33,852 bases of DNA from Myxococcales bacterium (GCA_003151595.1 PLXW01000150.1:6050-39901), one strand, 5' to 3'. Numbered from the stretch's first letter, positions 21,694 through 29,958 are shown. The notes: generated by a model not told the origin, from the sequence alone. Program-made: numbers and translations.

Positions 21694-24093
21694 TCAGTTG
21701 TGAGCGCCGCTGTGCCCCGCTGCTCCGACGTGGCCGCCCGAGCCGCCGGTTCCAGCCGTTCCGCTGGTTGCGGTGATGTTGGCAGTCACGGTCGCGCCTC
21801 CACCCGCGTAGTAGCCGTAGGAGTCTCCCCCTGCGCCTCCACCGCCCGCGCCTCCGCTGGCGCCGGTGACACCACCGATTCCGGTCCCTCCGAAGGTGCT
21901 CAGGGTCGTTCCGCCCGTGGCGCAGCCCGGGTATGTCCCTTTGGTGCCGGTCTCACAGATCTGACCGGTCCCAGCGGCGCCTGCGCCTCCGGGGGCACCG
22001 CTGGCGCCCGCGGTACCGGGCCCTCCGGCGCCTCCATTCGAAGCGGCGAGTGAGCCTCCGGTCACCGTGATCGTAGCGTTCCACGCAAACAGCGCGATGC
22101 TCGAGCCACCCGGGCTTCCGCCGCCGCCGCCGCCGCCGCCATTGCCGCCGGGCCCGCCGGCTCCGCCGTCGCCAGCGGGGTAGACTTGAGGTACTGCGCT
22201 TCCACAGGAGCAGACGGTGTCGCAGCCCTTCTGCGGATACGTGTCGCACGTCTGTGGCGTGCCGGCCCCGCCCTTCGCGCCGCACGTCCCAGCGGCTCCT
22301 GCGCCTCCCGGACCTCCGGATGCCGGAGCTAGGTATCCCGACGAGCCATAGCTTCCGTTGCTGCCGGCCGTACCCGCAGAGCCGACAGTGGCCGTGCCAC
22401 ACGTGCCCGCCGTGCCGCTTCCTGGAGTCGCCGATGAGCCCGCGCTTCCATTTCCGCCCGCGTTCGCGGTTACGTTGACATTGACCAAAGTCAGCGTCGT
22501 GCCGTTGGTTGCGAAGATGCCATAGAGCGACTCACCCGTGCTTGCGGTCGCGGCGTTGTGGATGCTTAGGTTCACGAGCGTCGCCGTCACGCCGTTCGCG
22601 ATGGCTGCTTCGCTGGTGTTGGTGGGAGCGACGACGGCGAGCGCGTCGTTGGCAGTGCACACCTTCGTCCAATGGCCCCCGCCGCCCGCGAGCCATCCCC
22701 CTTCGAGGGTCATCCCATTCGGGATCGTGAGCTGCTCGGCATACGTGTATCCGGTCGAGCCTTGGTCGATATAGACGTGATTCGTGCCCGTGGCCGTCGC
22801 GTAGGCGATTCCGGCTGCAATGGTGCCGCACGGAGCGTCGATGGTTCCGCACGACCCAGTGGCGCTCGAGGAGTTGGAGACGAAGGCCGCAGTGGGATCC
22901 GCCTGCACGCACGCCCCGTTGCAAAGTTGATAACCCAAGTTGCAGCTGAACGCGCAGACGCCGGGGGCGCCAGGGCTTCCCGCGGGCGGTGCGCATGTCG
23001 GCGTCGCATTCGCAGGCGCGGTGCACGCATAGCTCTTCGCCTGCGTCGTGCAGCCGCCGCAGTTGTTGAGGTCATTCTGCTCGTCGACGCATGCGGAGCC
23101 GCAGACCGAGTACGGAGAAGTGCAGCTGATTCCACACGTCCCTTTGCCTGCGACCGGGGCGCACGTCGGTGAGCCGTTGTTCGGCGTAGGACAGACGTTG
23201 TTGCAGGTGCCGCAGTTCTTGGGGTCAGTCGTGAAGCTGACGCACTCGTCGTTGTTGCACTTGTCGAATCCGTTGTCGCAGGTGAAGCCGCACGTGCTGC
23301 CGCTGCACGTGGGCGAGCCGTTCGCCGGCGCCGTGCACGCGTAGCTCTTCGTCACCGAGGAGCATCCGCCGCAATCCGCGATGCTCGTCGTCTCGTTCAC
23401 GCAAGCGTTGTTGCAGAGCGTCGGCGCGGTGCCGGGGCAACCGTCGGTGCACGCGAAGGTGTTGCCACTAGCCACGCAGTACGGATTCGCAACGTCGCAC
23501 GGATGTCCGCACGATCCGCAATTGGTCGGCGTCGAGATCGATGTCTCGCATCCACCGGAGGCCGGACCGCTGCAGTGCAAGTAGCCCGCAGTGCAAGTTC
23601 CGACGGCGCAAGCGCCGTTCACGTCGCACATCGCGGTCGCGGTGTTGGCGAGCGAGCAGGGGGTGCAACTCGTGGCCGCGCAGCCAGTGCCCGCGCTCGT
23701 CTTGAGGACGCACTGATCGCCGCACAGCTTCTCAGTCGAGAGACACGTGGGGCCCGTGTCGGGTTTCTCCACGCTCGAGTCGGCAGCGTCGGAGCTCGCG
23801 TCGGGAATGTTGTTCAGGGTGGAGTCGTCGTTGGCGTCGGTCGCCTCGGCATCGGCGTCTTCGTGTCCATCGGCGGTCGCGTCGATCGCTTCGGAGCCGC
23901 TGTCGTGGAGGTGCGGTGGACCGATGATGATCGTGCCGGCATCGGTATCGACCGCGGCAGCCTCGGAGCCGCCATCGCTCTCGTCGTCGCCGCCCGAAGG
24001 CTGGCTGTGCGTACCCGCTTCGAAGCGAGAGCCGCACGCGACCATCGCCAACGCGGCGAGGAAGAGAGAAGTACCGAAGAGACGATGGCGCAC
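21694..24093 (-). CDS. Lipoprotein with cysteine-rich repeats, beta-helix region and glycine-rich tracts (paralogue A)
   Basis: A 799-residue surface-type lipoprotein. The GTG start at 24093 has GGAGG 4 nt upstream. The signal (LFGTSLFLAALAMVACGS) ends at the lipidation Cys. An Asp/Ser/Glu-rich linker follows. About five degenerate cysteine repeats come next (pattern NCGxC, then a Cys/Pro/Asn-rich stretch such as PANGSPTC, then Cys-x3-Cys and CV), spanning about residues 110-375. A DUF1565-like start of a right-handed beta-helix follows (GTIDAPCGTIAAGIAYA, IPNGMTLEGGW). The last 250 residues are Gly/Ala-rich with a poly-Gly run, broken by hydrophobic rungs (SSIALFAWNATITVTGGSL). Myxobacterial proteins of this cysteine-repeat type have sometimes been misnamed tryptophan synthase. 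Likely role is surface adhesion or matrix structure, which is inference. Confidence 0.82.
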   Translation of the reverse strand: MRHRLFGTSLFLAALAMVACGSRFEAGTHSQPSGGDDESDGGSEAAAVDTDAGTIIIGPPHLHDSGSEAIDATADGHEDADAEATDANDDSTLNNIPDASSDAADSSVEKPDTGPTCLSTEKLCGDQCVLKTSAGTGCAATSCTPCSLANTATAMCDVNGACAVGTCTAGYLHCSGPASGGCETSISTPTNCGSCGHPCDVANPYCVASGNTFACTDGCPGTAPTLCNNACVNETTSIADCGGCSSVTKSYACTAPANGSPTCSGSTCGFTCDNGFDKCNNDECVSFTTDPKNCGTCNNVCPTPNNGSPTCAPVAGKGTCGISCTSPYSVCGSACVDEQNDLNNCGGCTTQAKSYACTAPANATPTCAPPAGSPGAPGVCAFSCNLGYQLCNGACVQADPTAAFVSNSSSATGSCGTIDAPCGTIAAGIAYATATGTNHVYIDQGSTGYTYAEQLTIPNGMTLEGGWLAGGGGHWTKVCTANDALAVVAPTNTSEAAIANGVTATLVNLSIHNAATASTGESLYGIFATNGTTLTLVNVNVTANAGGNGSAGSSATPGSGTAGTCGTATVGSAGTAGSNGSYGSSGYLAPASGGPGGAGAAGTCGAKGGAGTPQTCDTYPQKGCDTVCSCGSAVPQVYPAGDGGAGGPGGNGGGGGGGGSPGGSSIALFAWNATITVTGGSLAASNGGAGGPGTAGASGAPGGAGAAGTGQICETGTKGTYPGCATGGTTLSTFGGTGIGGVTGASGGAGGGGAGGDSYGYYAGGGATVTANITATSGTAGTGGSGGHVGAAGHSGAHN
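22118..22140. repeat. CCG trinucleotide microsatellite inside paralogue A
   Basis: Seven CCG units plus CC. They encode, on the minus strand, the poly-Gly run before the SPGGSSIALFAW rung. Gain or loss of units would change the glycine loop length without a frameshift. Confidence 0.85.
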
Positions 24094-24097
24094 GGGG

Positions 24098-24102
24098 CCT
24101 CC
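24098..24102 (-). promoter_or_regulatory. Ribosome binding site deciding the GTG start of paralogue A
   Basis: GGAGG on the minus strand lies 4 nt before the GTG at 24093. The frame is open 64 codons further upstream, but that part has no signal peptide, so the GTG is the true start. Confidence 0.6.
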
Positions 24103-24113
24103 GATGGGAGCGG

Positions 24114-24125
24114 TGAGGTAGCAAA
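24114..24125 (-). promoter_or_regulatory. Possible -10 element for paralogue A
   Basis: TTTGCTACCTCA on the minus strand ends 20 nt before the GTG start, leaving room for the GGAGG site. It resembles TGCTACCTTT at 3561. No -35 is evident. Confidence 0.3.
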
Positions 24126-24318
24126 CGGGTGGTGACACGCAACGCGCATCACAGGCTTCACAGGTCCCATCGGAACGTTTGCGAGAAGTGTTGCTAAGAA
24201 AGCGACACGAGCGCGTGAGAAACGTCAGCCTGTTGCGTGGGGGCGGACTATTCCGTCGCAGCGCAGCAGGCGGTTGTTCGAGCACCTCGGTTCGTCACGC
24301 CGACGAGGCGACGCGCGA

Positions 24319-26370
24319 TCAGTTGAGCAATTGAATTTTCGTCGCAAGCCCAGCTTTGCCCTTGCCGCCGGCGTTGCCTGCGGCGCCAGGGCCGAGTGCG
24401 TTGGAGCCGCCGTTTCCACCGTCTCCGCCGGAGCTCTGGCCACTGACCGAGCCGCCGTTGTCGAAGGTTGTTGCCACGTCGAGGCTCGGCGAAGTGCCGA
24501 TGTAGCCGACACCGAGCGACAATCCGGCGGCGCCGCCACCGCCGCCGCCGCCGCCGCCGCCGTTGCCGCCGAAGCCACCTCCGCAGGCACCAGCTGAGGT
24601 CCCAGGCGCACCGCCGCTCTGGCCGTCCTCCCCTTTGCTTCCCCCGCCGCCGCTCCCAGCATTCTCAGTACTGAGCGTGCATGCGCTGAGGGTGATCGGC
24701 GAGTTGAACGCGAGTAGTGCGAAGCTCGAGCCGCCGCCGGAGCCCGCGATTCCGCCCGCACCCCCGCATCCGCCGGCACCTCCCGATCCCGCCGAGAGCG
24801 GTGGAACGGTCGACCCTCCACCCCCACCGCCGCCTTCTCCGGGGCTTCCGCTAGTCGCATTGGCTCCGCTCGCAGGCGTCCAACCGCTCGTTGTGAGCGT
24901 GCCCCACGCAGTCGCACCTCCAACAGCCGTCGCGGCAGCGCCGTTCGCGCCAGGATGGCCCCCGGTGCACGCATTGATCGCCGTGGTCCCAGCAGCACCG
25001 CCTGCACCGTCAATTCCTGCGGTGCTGCTTACGGCGAGCGGCGTTGAGGTGCCCGAGCCGCCCGAGCCGACGCCATTCGCTGATGCCGAGGATTGCCCCC
25101 CGAACCCGCCCTTTGAACTCGTCGTGTCTGTACACGTATTGAGCGGGCCGCTGATCTCTCCGGTATCCCCGACGCCGGGTCCCTGCCCACCAGGCGCTGT
25201 GTTTCCGCCCGAATAATTCTGACCCGCCGCCCCGCCCCCGTTCCCATTCACCCCATTCCCCGCCTTCAGCGTCACAAACGACAACGTCACATTCGACGAA
25301 TCACTCGCGAACGCCGCAATGCTCGACTTCCCATTCCCAGACGCATCCGTCCCCGACGCGTTCGCCGCATCGAACTCGACATGGTCGATTGTGACCTTCG
25401 CCGTCACCCCGGTCATCGTCAGCGCGATGCCGCTCGGCGGTGCGACGGCGGTGTGCTGATTCGCGGTGTCGTACGCCCACGTAGAGCAATTGAATCCGCC
25501 GAATACGGTGAGCGCAGCCGATGACGAATCGAGCGTGACTGCCGTCGTATCCGTTCCCGCGCAAACAAACACGCGACCGAGGCTGTGCGTCTTGGCCGCG
25601 GTAATCCCCGCCGAAATCGTTCCATACGGAGCCGCCTTCGTCCCTGTCGGCGACGCACTCCCCGCCCCAGGCTTCACGAAGACCCCGAACGCCTCGGTCA
25701 CGACGCACGGATCCGTCGGCGGGCCATTGTCAGCATGGCACGTCCCTCCGCAAAGCACGTACCCATTGTTGCAACTAAGCCCGCATGACCCACTCGGACA
25801 CGTCGCGCTCCCGTTCCCGCCCGTCGGCCCCGGACAGACTTGGCAGCTCACTCCGCAGTGCGCCGGGTCGTTCGGGTTCTCGCAATCGGTGGTCTCGGGA
25901 CACAGCACGAGACTCGGGTTGCACGCGACGCCGCACTGGCTCGCGATGCACGTCGCGTTACCGTTCGTCGGAACCGGACAGGCGTGACCGCACGTCAGGC
26001 AGTTGTCGGCCGACGTCGTCGTGTCCACGCAGCCAGCGTCCGCGCCGCAGTACGCGGTGCTCGCGTCGGGGCCGCAGGACGGAGCGGAGTCGGCCTGGTT
26101 CGTCGGCGAGTCTTCCGAACCGTCGACCTCGGTCGGCGAATCGTCGCCCGATCCATCGTCCCCGACTCCCGCCTCGTTCCCGCTCACGTTCCCATCGACG
26201 TTGCTGCTCGATCCATCTCCCACGATCGACGTCGCGTCCGGCGTTCCCCCTTCGCCTCCGCCGCACTCGTCGAAGTCGCAGATCCCAACGGCGTTCCCGC
26301 CGCAGGCCGCGAACGTCGTCGCGGCGGCACCGAAAGCAACGCAGCCCAGAGCCAGGAGTCCTCGTCGCAT
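24319..26370 (-). CDS. Lipoprotein with cysteine-rich repeats, beta-helix region and glycine-rich tracts (paralogue B)
   Basis: A 683-residue lipoprotein with lipobox TTFAACGG. It has the same order as its downstream neighbour. An Asp/Gly/Ser-rich linker comes first. A shorter cysteine-rich region follows (CVDTTTSADNCLTCGHACPVPTNGNATC, here only part of the block, then further Cys pairs). Next is a beta-helix entry (TKAAPYGTISAGITAAKTH, ALTVFGGFNCSTW, VTIDHVEF). The last 280 residues are Gly-rich with a ten-residue Gly run and hydrophobic rungs (GSSFALLAFNSPITLSACTL). The two proteins are clearly related, but paralogue B has fewer cysteine repeats. The Met at 26370 starts the signal peptide. 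The longer frame upstream lacks one. A 225-nt gap separates it from paralogue A, so each may have its own promoter. Surface structural or adhesive role is inferred. Confidence 0.82.
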   Translation of the reverse strand: MRRGLLALGCVAFGAAATTFAACGGNAVGICDFDECGGGEGGTPDATSIVGDGSSSNVDGNVSGNEAGVGDDGSGDDSPTEVDGSEDSPTNQADSAPSCGPDASTAYCGADAGCVDTTTSADNCLTCGHACPVPTNGNATCIASQCGVACNPSLVLCPETTDCENPNDPAHCGVSCQVCPGPTGGNGSATCPSGSCGLSCNNGYVLCGGTCHADNGPPTDPCVVTEAFGVFVKPGAGSASPTGTKAAPYGTISAGITAAKTHSLGRVFVCAGTDTTAVTLDSSSAALTVFGGFNCSTWAYDTANQHTAVAPPSGIALTMTGVTAKVTIDHVEFDAANASGTDASGNGKSSIAAFASDSSNVTLSFVTLKAGNGVNGNGGGAAGQNYSGGNTAPGGQGPGVGDTGEISGPLNTCTDTTSSKGGFGGQSSASANGVGSGGSGTSTPLAVSSTAGIDGAGGAAGTTAINACTGGHPGANGAAATAVGGATAWGTLTTSGWTPASGANATSGSPGEGGGGGGGSTVPPLSAGSGGAGGCGGAGGIAGSGGGSSFALLAFNSPITLSACTLSTENAGSGGGGSKGEDGQSGGAPGTSAGACGGGFGGNGGGGGGGGGGAAGLSLGVGYIGTSPSLDVATTFDNGGSVSGQSSGGDGGNGGSNALGPGAAGNAGGKGKAGLATKIQLLN
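24539..24562. repeat. GCC trinucleotide microsatellite inside paralogue B
   Basis: A run of about seven GCC units encodes the long poly-Gly tract near the C-terminus of paralogue B. The position relative to the last beta-helix rung is comparable to the CCG run in paralogue A. Confidence 0.85.
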
Positions 26371-26865
26371 GGCCGGGACGAGTACCACTCCTCGGACGGG
26401 GCGCCCAGCTTCCGAGAGCGATTCGGGGGTCGTGTCGATTTCACGCAACGTCGGTCGAGAAAGATCCGATGGGGCCTTAGAGACCGGGAGTGCCCGACGC
26501 GATCGATCGCCGCTCCGGTTGCGCATCGGGGGACGCGCCTCTAGCGCGATCCGAGAAGTCACCCTGTTCGGCCGCCGAGTCACCCCGTCGATGAGCCGGC
26601 GTCACCGGGGATGTGACTTCGACTCAGGTGGCACCCGAATCCGGGTCGAACTAGGGAACGGCGCTCGCCATCAGACAAGCATGCCGCGCTGCCTGTGCGC
26701 ACCCAGCGCACGCCGCGCACATCGCGCGCGATCGCTTCCGAGCCGCTCTGCACTTCGTGCACAACGTTGAAGTGAACGCGTTGCGCGAACTGCGCTCCGA
26801 GTGCACCCACTGCGCGAGAAATCGCCGCGCCTGCACATGGAACACTGCGAGCATGAGCTACCTCG
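26371..26865. other. 495-bp gene-free divergent region between two lipoprotein genes
   Basis: No credible gene is seen. The region must hold promoters for paralogue B (minus) and the beta-propeller lipoprotein (plus). TGGTACTC on the minus strand (26380-26387) ends 9 nt before the start at 26370 and could be a -10. GAGCTACCTC (26855-26864) lies right before the ATG at 26866. Three GTCACC copies (26559, 26579, 26601) and an inverted GTGAC (26613) cluster in the middle. A short palindrome, TGCAC-TTC-GTGCA, is at 26749-26761. Confidence 0.5.
26555..26620. repeat. Cluster of GTCAC sites with a flanking inverted repeat
   Basis: GTCACC occurs at 26559-26564, 26579-26584 and 26601-26606 (spacing 20 and 22 bp), and GTGAC is inverted at 26613-26617. 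The outer copies extend to a perfect 8-bp inverted repeat, GAAGTCAC (26555-26562) and GTGACTTC (26613-26620). About two helical turns between copies suggests an operator, but no binder is known. Confidence 0.45.
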
Positions 26866-28161
26866 ATGCCCATTGCCCCCGCGCAGCCGTCAGCTCGTTC
26901 GCGTCGTGATCTGTCTCGCGTGATCCTCGCGTGCGCCATCGCCACGCCACTCGTGGCCGCCGCATCGCTCGCCAGTTGCACCGCCAACACCGACGGCGGG
27001 CCTCCCTCTTCGTGCGTGAGCGCCGCAGGGATTCCGTGCTTCGACGCGGCGGCGCTCGAAGACGGGTTCACCTTCGATGCGAACCAGGTCGTGCTGCCGG
27101 ATGGCACGCTGGCGGATGTCGGCGCGGACGTTTCGCAACCCCAGGACGACGCCGGCGCGGGTGACGACGCCGCAGGTCCTTCCGGAGACGCCTCCGACGC
27201 CGGGCCCGGGCTCGACGCCGCCGACGGTGCTCAATCCGTCGACGCTTCCGACGCTTCCGATGCGTCCGACGCCTCTGACGCCGCCGACGCGGCCGACGCC
27301 GGGCCGCAGCCCTTCGCGCTCGCGACCGGTCTGAGCGGTCCGTATTACATCGCCGTCGGTGGCGGCTACGTCTACTGGGGGAACGCTGGCGGAAACGTGG
27401 TCAGTCGCGTCTCCACCAACGGCGGCACCATCACGCCCGTCGGCAACAGCGGCATGCGCGCGATGACCGCCGACGCGAACAACATGTACTGGGTCGACGG
27501 CATCGGCGACGTCTATCAAGTCGCTCACACCGGCACGACGGCGATCAAGCTCGCATCCAGTCAGTACCTCCCCACGGTCATCGCCTCCGACGGGACGTAC
27601 GTGTACTGGAACCAATCCGGCACCAACGCCGCCTTCCTCCGCGCGCCCATCGGCGGCGGCGCCGACGCAGGCAACGCGACTCCGTCTCTGCTCACCTACC
27701 CGGCGGGCATCACGTTCTTCGGAGGCGTCACCTACGTCGTGATCGGGAACACTGGCCTGGGGGTCGGAGCGGGAACCATCAGCATGTTGCCAGGCGACGG
27801 CGGGATGCCCATCACGCTCGTGACGGGCCGCGACGGTCCCCAGCAGCTCATCACCGATGGGACGCGTCTCTACTGGGTCGAGGACATCGGCCCGACGCCC
27901 AACGGGATGTCGAGCAGCCTGCTCGACGGCGGTTCGGTGCACCTGTTCACGCAGAACGAGATCCACCCGAAGATCGTGACCGACGGCACCTGGCTCTATT
28001 ACACGGACACGGAGTACGTCTTGAAGACGCACGCCGATGGATCCCTCGGAACGACCAAGCTCTATACGACCAGCTACCCGTGGGCGATCGCGCAGGATGC
28101 CAATTACCTCTACTGGGTCGACCAGGTGGACAACGCGATCTACCGCGGCGTGAAGTACTGA
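26866..28161 (+). CDS. Lipoprotein with Asp-Ala-Ser repeat linker and beta-propeller-like domain
   Basis: A 431-residue lipoprotein. The signal VILACAIATPLVAAASLASC has an ideal lipobox, LASC. A long acidic linker rich in Asp, Ala and Ser (about residues 60-150) contains seven 3-residue units of the DAS/DAA type. The C-terminal 280 residues hold repeated blocks near 40-50 residues long with an aromatic strand motif: GGGYVYWGN, DANNMYWVDG, DGTYVYWNQS, DGTRLYWVED, DGTWLYYTDT and DANYLYWVDQ. These six or so blocks look like blades of a beta-propeller, a fold used for binding in secreted bacterial proteins. The Met at 26866 was chosen. A GTG at 26920 would also keep most of the signal. No ligand can be named. 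It is divergent from paralogue B. Confidence 0.82.
   Translation: MPIAPAQPSARSRRDLSRVILACAIATPLVAAASLASCTANTDGGPPSSCVSAAGIPCFDAAALEDGFTFDANQVVLPDGTLADVGADVSQPQDDAGAGDDAAGPSGDASDAGPGLDAADGAQSVDASDASDASDASDAADAADAGPQPFALATGLSGPYYIAVGGGYVYWGNAGGNVVSRVSTNGGTITPVGNSGMRAMTADANNMYWVDGIGDVYQVAHTGTTAIKLASSQYLPTVIASDGTYVYWNQSGTNAAFLRAPIGGGADAGNATPSLLTYPAGITFFGGVTYVVIGNTGLGVGAGTISMLPGDGGMPITLVTGRDGPQQLITDGTRLYWVEDIGPTPNGMSSSLLDGGSVHLFTQNEIHPKIVTDGTWLYYTDTEYVLKTHADGSLGTTKLYTTSYPWAIAQDANYLYWVDQVDNAIYRGVKY
27241..27303 (+). repeat. Seven 9-bp units encoding Asp-Ala-Ser/Ala
   Basis: Consecutive 9-bp units, GACGCTTCC at first and then diverged, encode DAS four times, DAA twice and DAG once. They form the flexible linker of the propeller lipoprotein. 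Synonymous differences between units show that the protein repeat is older or selected, not a fresh slippage product. Confidence 0.75.
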
Positions 28162-28226
28162 GACATCGCTCGGGATAGACGTTGCTCCTCGCACCGGGCG
28201 GCGCCGCGAGTACGCTTCCTCGTGCC

Positions 28227-28844
28227 ATGTCCAAGATCTACGGCGACGGAGCTCGGCAGTTCCAGGACCGCTTCGACACGCGGCGCCTCGCGGACCGCAT
28301 CGATGCACGGCTCGTCAAGGACGCCCTGGGCGACGACGAGCGCGCGTTCATCGCGTCGCTCGACATGTTCTTCCTGGCGACGGTCGACGCGCGCGGGCGC
28401 GCGAACTGTTCTTACAAAGGTGGCGCCGTCGGGTTCGTGCGCGTCGTCGATCCGAAGACGCTCGCGTTCCCGTGGCAGGATGGCAACGGGATGTTCCTCT
28501 CGCTGGGCGCGGTGGCCGAGACCGGCGAGGTCGGGCTCCTCTTCATCGACTTCGAGGCGCAGTCGCGCCTGCGCGTGAACGGACGCGCGACGATCGATCC
28601 GAACGATCCGTTGCTCCCCGAATGCCCCGAAGCGCAGCTGATCGTGCGGGTCGCGGTGCGCGAGGTGTTCCCGAACTGTCCGCGGTACATCCACAAGCGC
28701 GCGCTGGTGGAGCCGTCGCGCTTCGTGCCGAAGACGGAGTGCACGACGCCGGTGCCGAGCTGGAAGCGAAGCGAGTGGGCCGCAGACGCCGTGCCGGAGG
28801 GAGATCCGGCACGGGATCCGGAGCGGGAAGCGTTGAAGCGGTGA
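28227..28844 (+). CDS. Pyridoxamine 5'-phosphate oxidase-like (PNPOx/split-barrel) flavoprotein
   Basis: A 205-residue cytoplasmic protein. The split-barrel FMN-binding fold is seen in FIASLDMFFLATVDARGRANCSYKGG, then DPKTLAFPWQDGNGMFLSLG and VGLLFIDFEAQSRLRVNGRATI. This is the standard strand order of PNPOx-like proteins. A C-terminal portion, VFPNCPRYIHKR, is typical of the subgroup with a conserved PNCPRYIH. The true PNP oxidase residues for PLP synthesis are not evident, so a general flavin or F420 reductase role is more likely than vitamin B6 synthesis. The Met at 28227 was chosen. The frame extends upstream to a codon at 28182 without a good start context. It lies 65 nt after the propeller lipoprotein on the same strand. 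Confidence 0.85.
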   Translation: MSKIYGDGARQFQDRFDTRRLADRIDARLVKDALGDDERAFIASLDMFFLATVDARGRANCSYKGGAVGFVRVVDPKTLAFPWQDGNGMFLSLGAVAETGEVGLLFIDFEAQSRLRVNGRATIDPNDPLLPECPEAQLIVRVAVREVFPNCPRYIHKRALVEPSRFVPKTECTTPVPSWKRSEWAADAVPEGDPARDPEREALKR

Positions 28845-28852
28845 CGAGCGTC

Positions 28853-28866
28853 AGCGACGCGTCGCT
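28853..28866. repeat. 14-bp perfect palindrome between convergent genes
   Basis: AGCGACGCGTCGCT fills most of the 22-bp gap between the stops of the flavoprotein (28844) and the TPR/PEGA protein (28867). It could be part of a bidirectional termination signal, but there is no T-run on either side. Confidence 0.35.
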
Positions 28867-29946
28867 CTAGAACGTCCCGCCGAACCCAACACCGCCCGGC
28901 GCCGGCGCGATCCACATCGCGTCGCGCTCCGAGTGGCTTCGATGCGGCCACACCAGATACGTCACGACCGCGCCGACCGCGAGCACGCCGCCGCCGATCA
29001 GCAGCGCGCGCTCCACGCTCGTCGCCTGCTGCTGCGAATCCAGGATGTTCGCGTACTGCGTGCAGGCGCTGCTCGTGCTGTTCGCGCAGAAGCCCGGGGC
29101 GTGCGAGGCGCGGAAGTCCTCCGCGTCGCTCTCTTTCCCCTTCGACACCAACCCAAGGCCCACGCCCACGCCCACCGCGACCACGGCGGCCGCGCCGATC
29201 ACCAGCGGAACGACCACGCGCGCGTTCGACTCGTGGTGGTGAGGCGCGACGTGCTCCGGCGGCGGCTCGTTCGTGTCCGCCGGCTGCTGCGCCACGGCTG
29301 CGGGCGGCGCGGCCACGGGCACCGGCGCGCTCACCGTTGGCGCGCGCGCGGCGTCGAGCGCGAAGCGCGCGGTCACCACGTCACCCACCGAGGCCGTCAC
29401 TTCGATCACGCGCGTCGTGCCGTTCGCGCGCGCTTCGCACACGTGCTTGCCCGGCGTCACGTCGAACGGCTCGTTCACCGGCGCTTCGCCGCTCGGCACG
29501 TGATCGATCACGATCTCCGCCCCCGCCGGCGCTTCGATGGCGACGTGCGCGGTCACGCGGTTCGCCTCGTCGAAGAGGCGCGCGGCCTTCGTGTGATCGT
29601 CCGGCGTGGCCTTCGGATCGCGAAGGATCTGACGGATGTGCACCAGCGCCTCGAGCGCGTGCCCCGACTTCACCTCGGCGCGCGCCAGGTTGTAGAGCAG
29701 ATCGACCGACGCCAGGACGGAGTACGCCTGCTGGAACGCGATGCGCGCGCCGTCGTAGTCGCCGCGGCCGTAGCGATCGAGCCCTTCGTTCAACCGCTTG
29801 TGCGCATCGGCGCGCGCTTGATCGGGCGTCGGTTGCGCGGGCGACGGCGCGGCGGGCGCAGGTGCTGCTGGCGGCTGCGCCGAGCTCGCCTTTGCAACCA
29901 GAGACAGCGACGCCGCAGCGGCGAGCGCGAGAATCGCGTTCCTCAT
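28867..29946 (-). CDS. TPR and PEGA domain membrane protein
   Basis: A 359-residue exported protein. The signal peptide (ILALAAAASLSLVAKASSAQ) is followed by a Pro/Ala-rich linker. TPR-like helices follow (RADAHKRLNEGLDRYGRGDYDGARIAFQQAY, about 45-115). A PEGA-type beta domain comes next (VAIEAPAGAEIVIDHVPSGEAPVNEPFDVTPGKHVCEA, about 135-190). After a Pro/Ala/His-rich stretch come two membrane helices (VVVPLVIGAAAVVAVGVGVGLGL and ALLIGGGVLAVGAVVTYLVW), separated by a loop with two Cys (GFCANSTSSACTQ). This TPR-PEGA-membrane order is frequent in myxobacteria and points to an envelope-located scaffold. It lies 12 nt after the oligopeptidase gene and is probably in an operon with it. Confidence 0.82.
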   Translation of the reverse strand: MRNAILALAAAASLSLVAKASSAQPPAAPAPAAPSPAQPTPDQARADAHKRLNEGLDRYGRGDYDGARIAFQQAYSVLASVDLLYNLARAEVKSGHALEALVHIRQILRDPKATPDDHTKAARLFDEANRVTAHVAIEAPAGAEIVIDHVPSGEAPVNEPFDVTPGKHVCEARANGTTRVIEVTASVGDVVTARFALDAARAPTVSAPVPVAAPPAAVAQQPADTNEPPPEHVAPHHHESNARVVVPLVIGAAAVVAVGVGVGLGLVSKGKESDAEDFRASHAPGFCANSTSSACTQYANILDSQQQATSVERALLIGGGVLAVGAVVTYLVWPHRSHSERDAMWIAPAPGGVGFGGTF

Positions 29947-29958
29947 CGTTCGCGCAAC

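Noticed and set aside
22118..24562. Triplet repeats and Cys repeats considered as a CRISPR-like array
   Set aside because: They are in-frame coding repeats of variable length without unique spacers.
26580..27107. 175-codon minus-strand frame across the divergent region and the propeller gene start
   Set aside because: It overlaps a well-supported signal peptide gene antisense, has no domain and no ribosome site.
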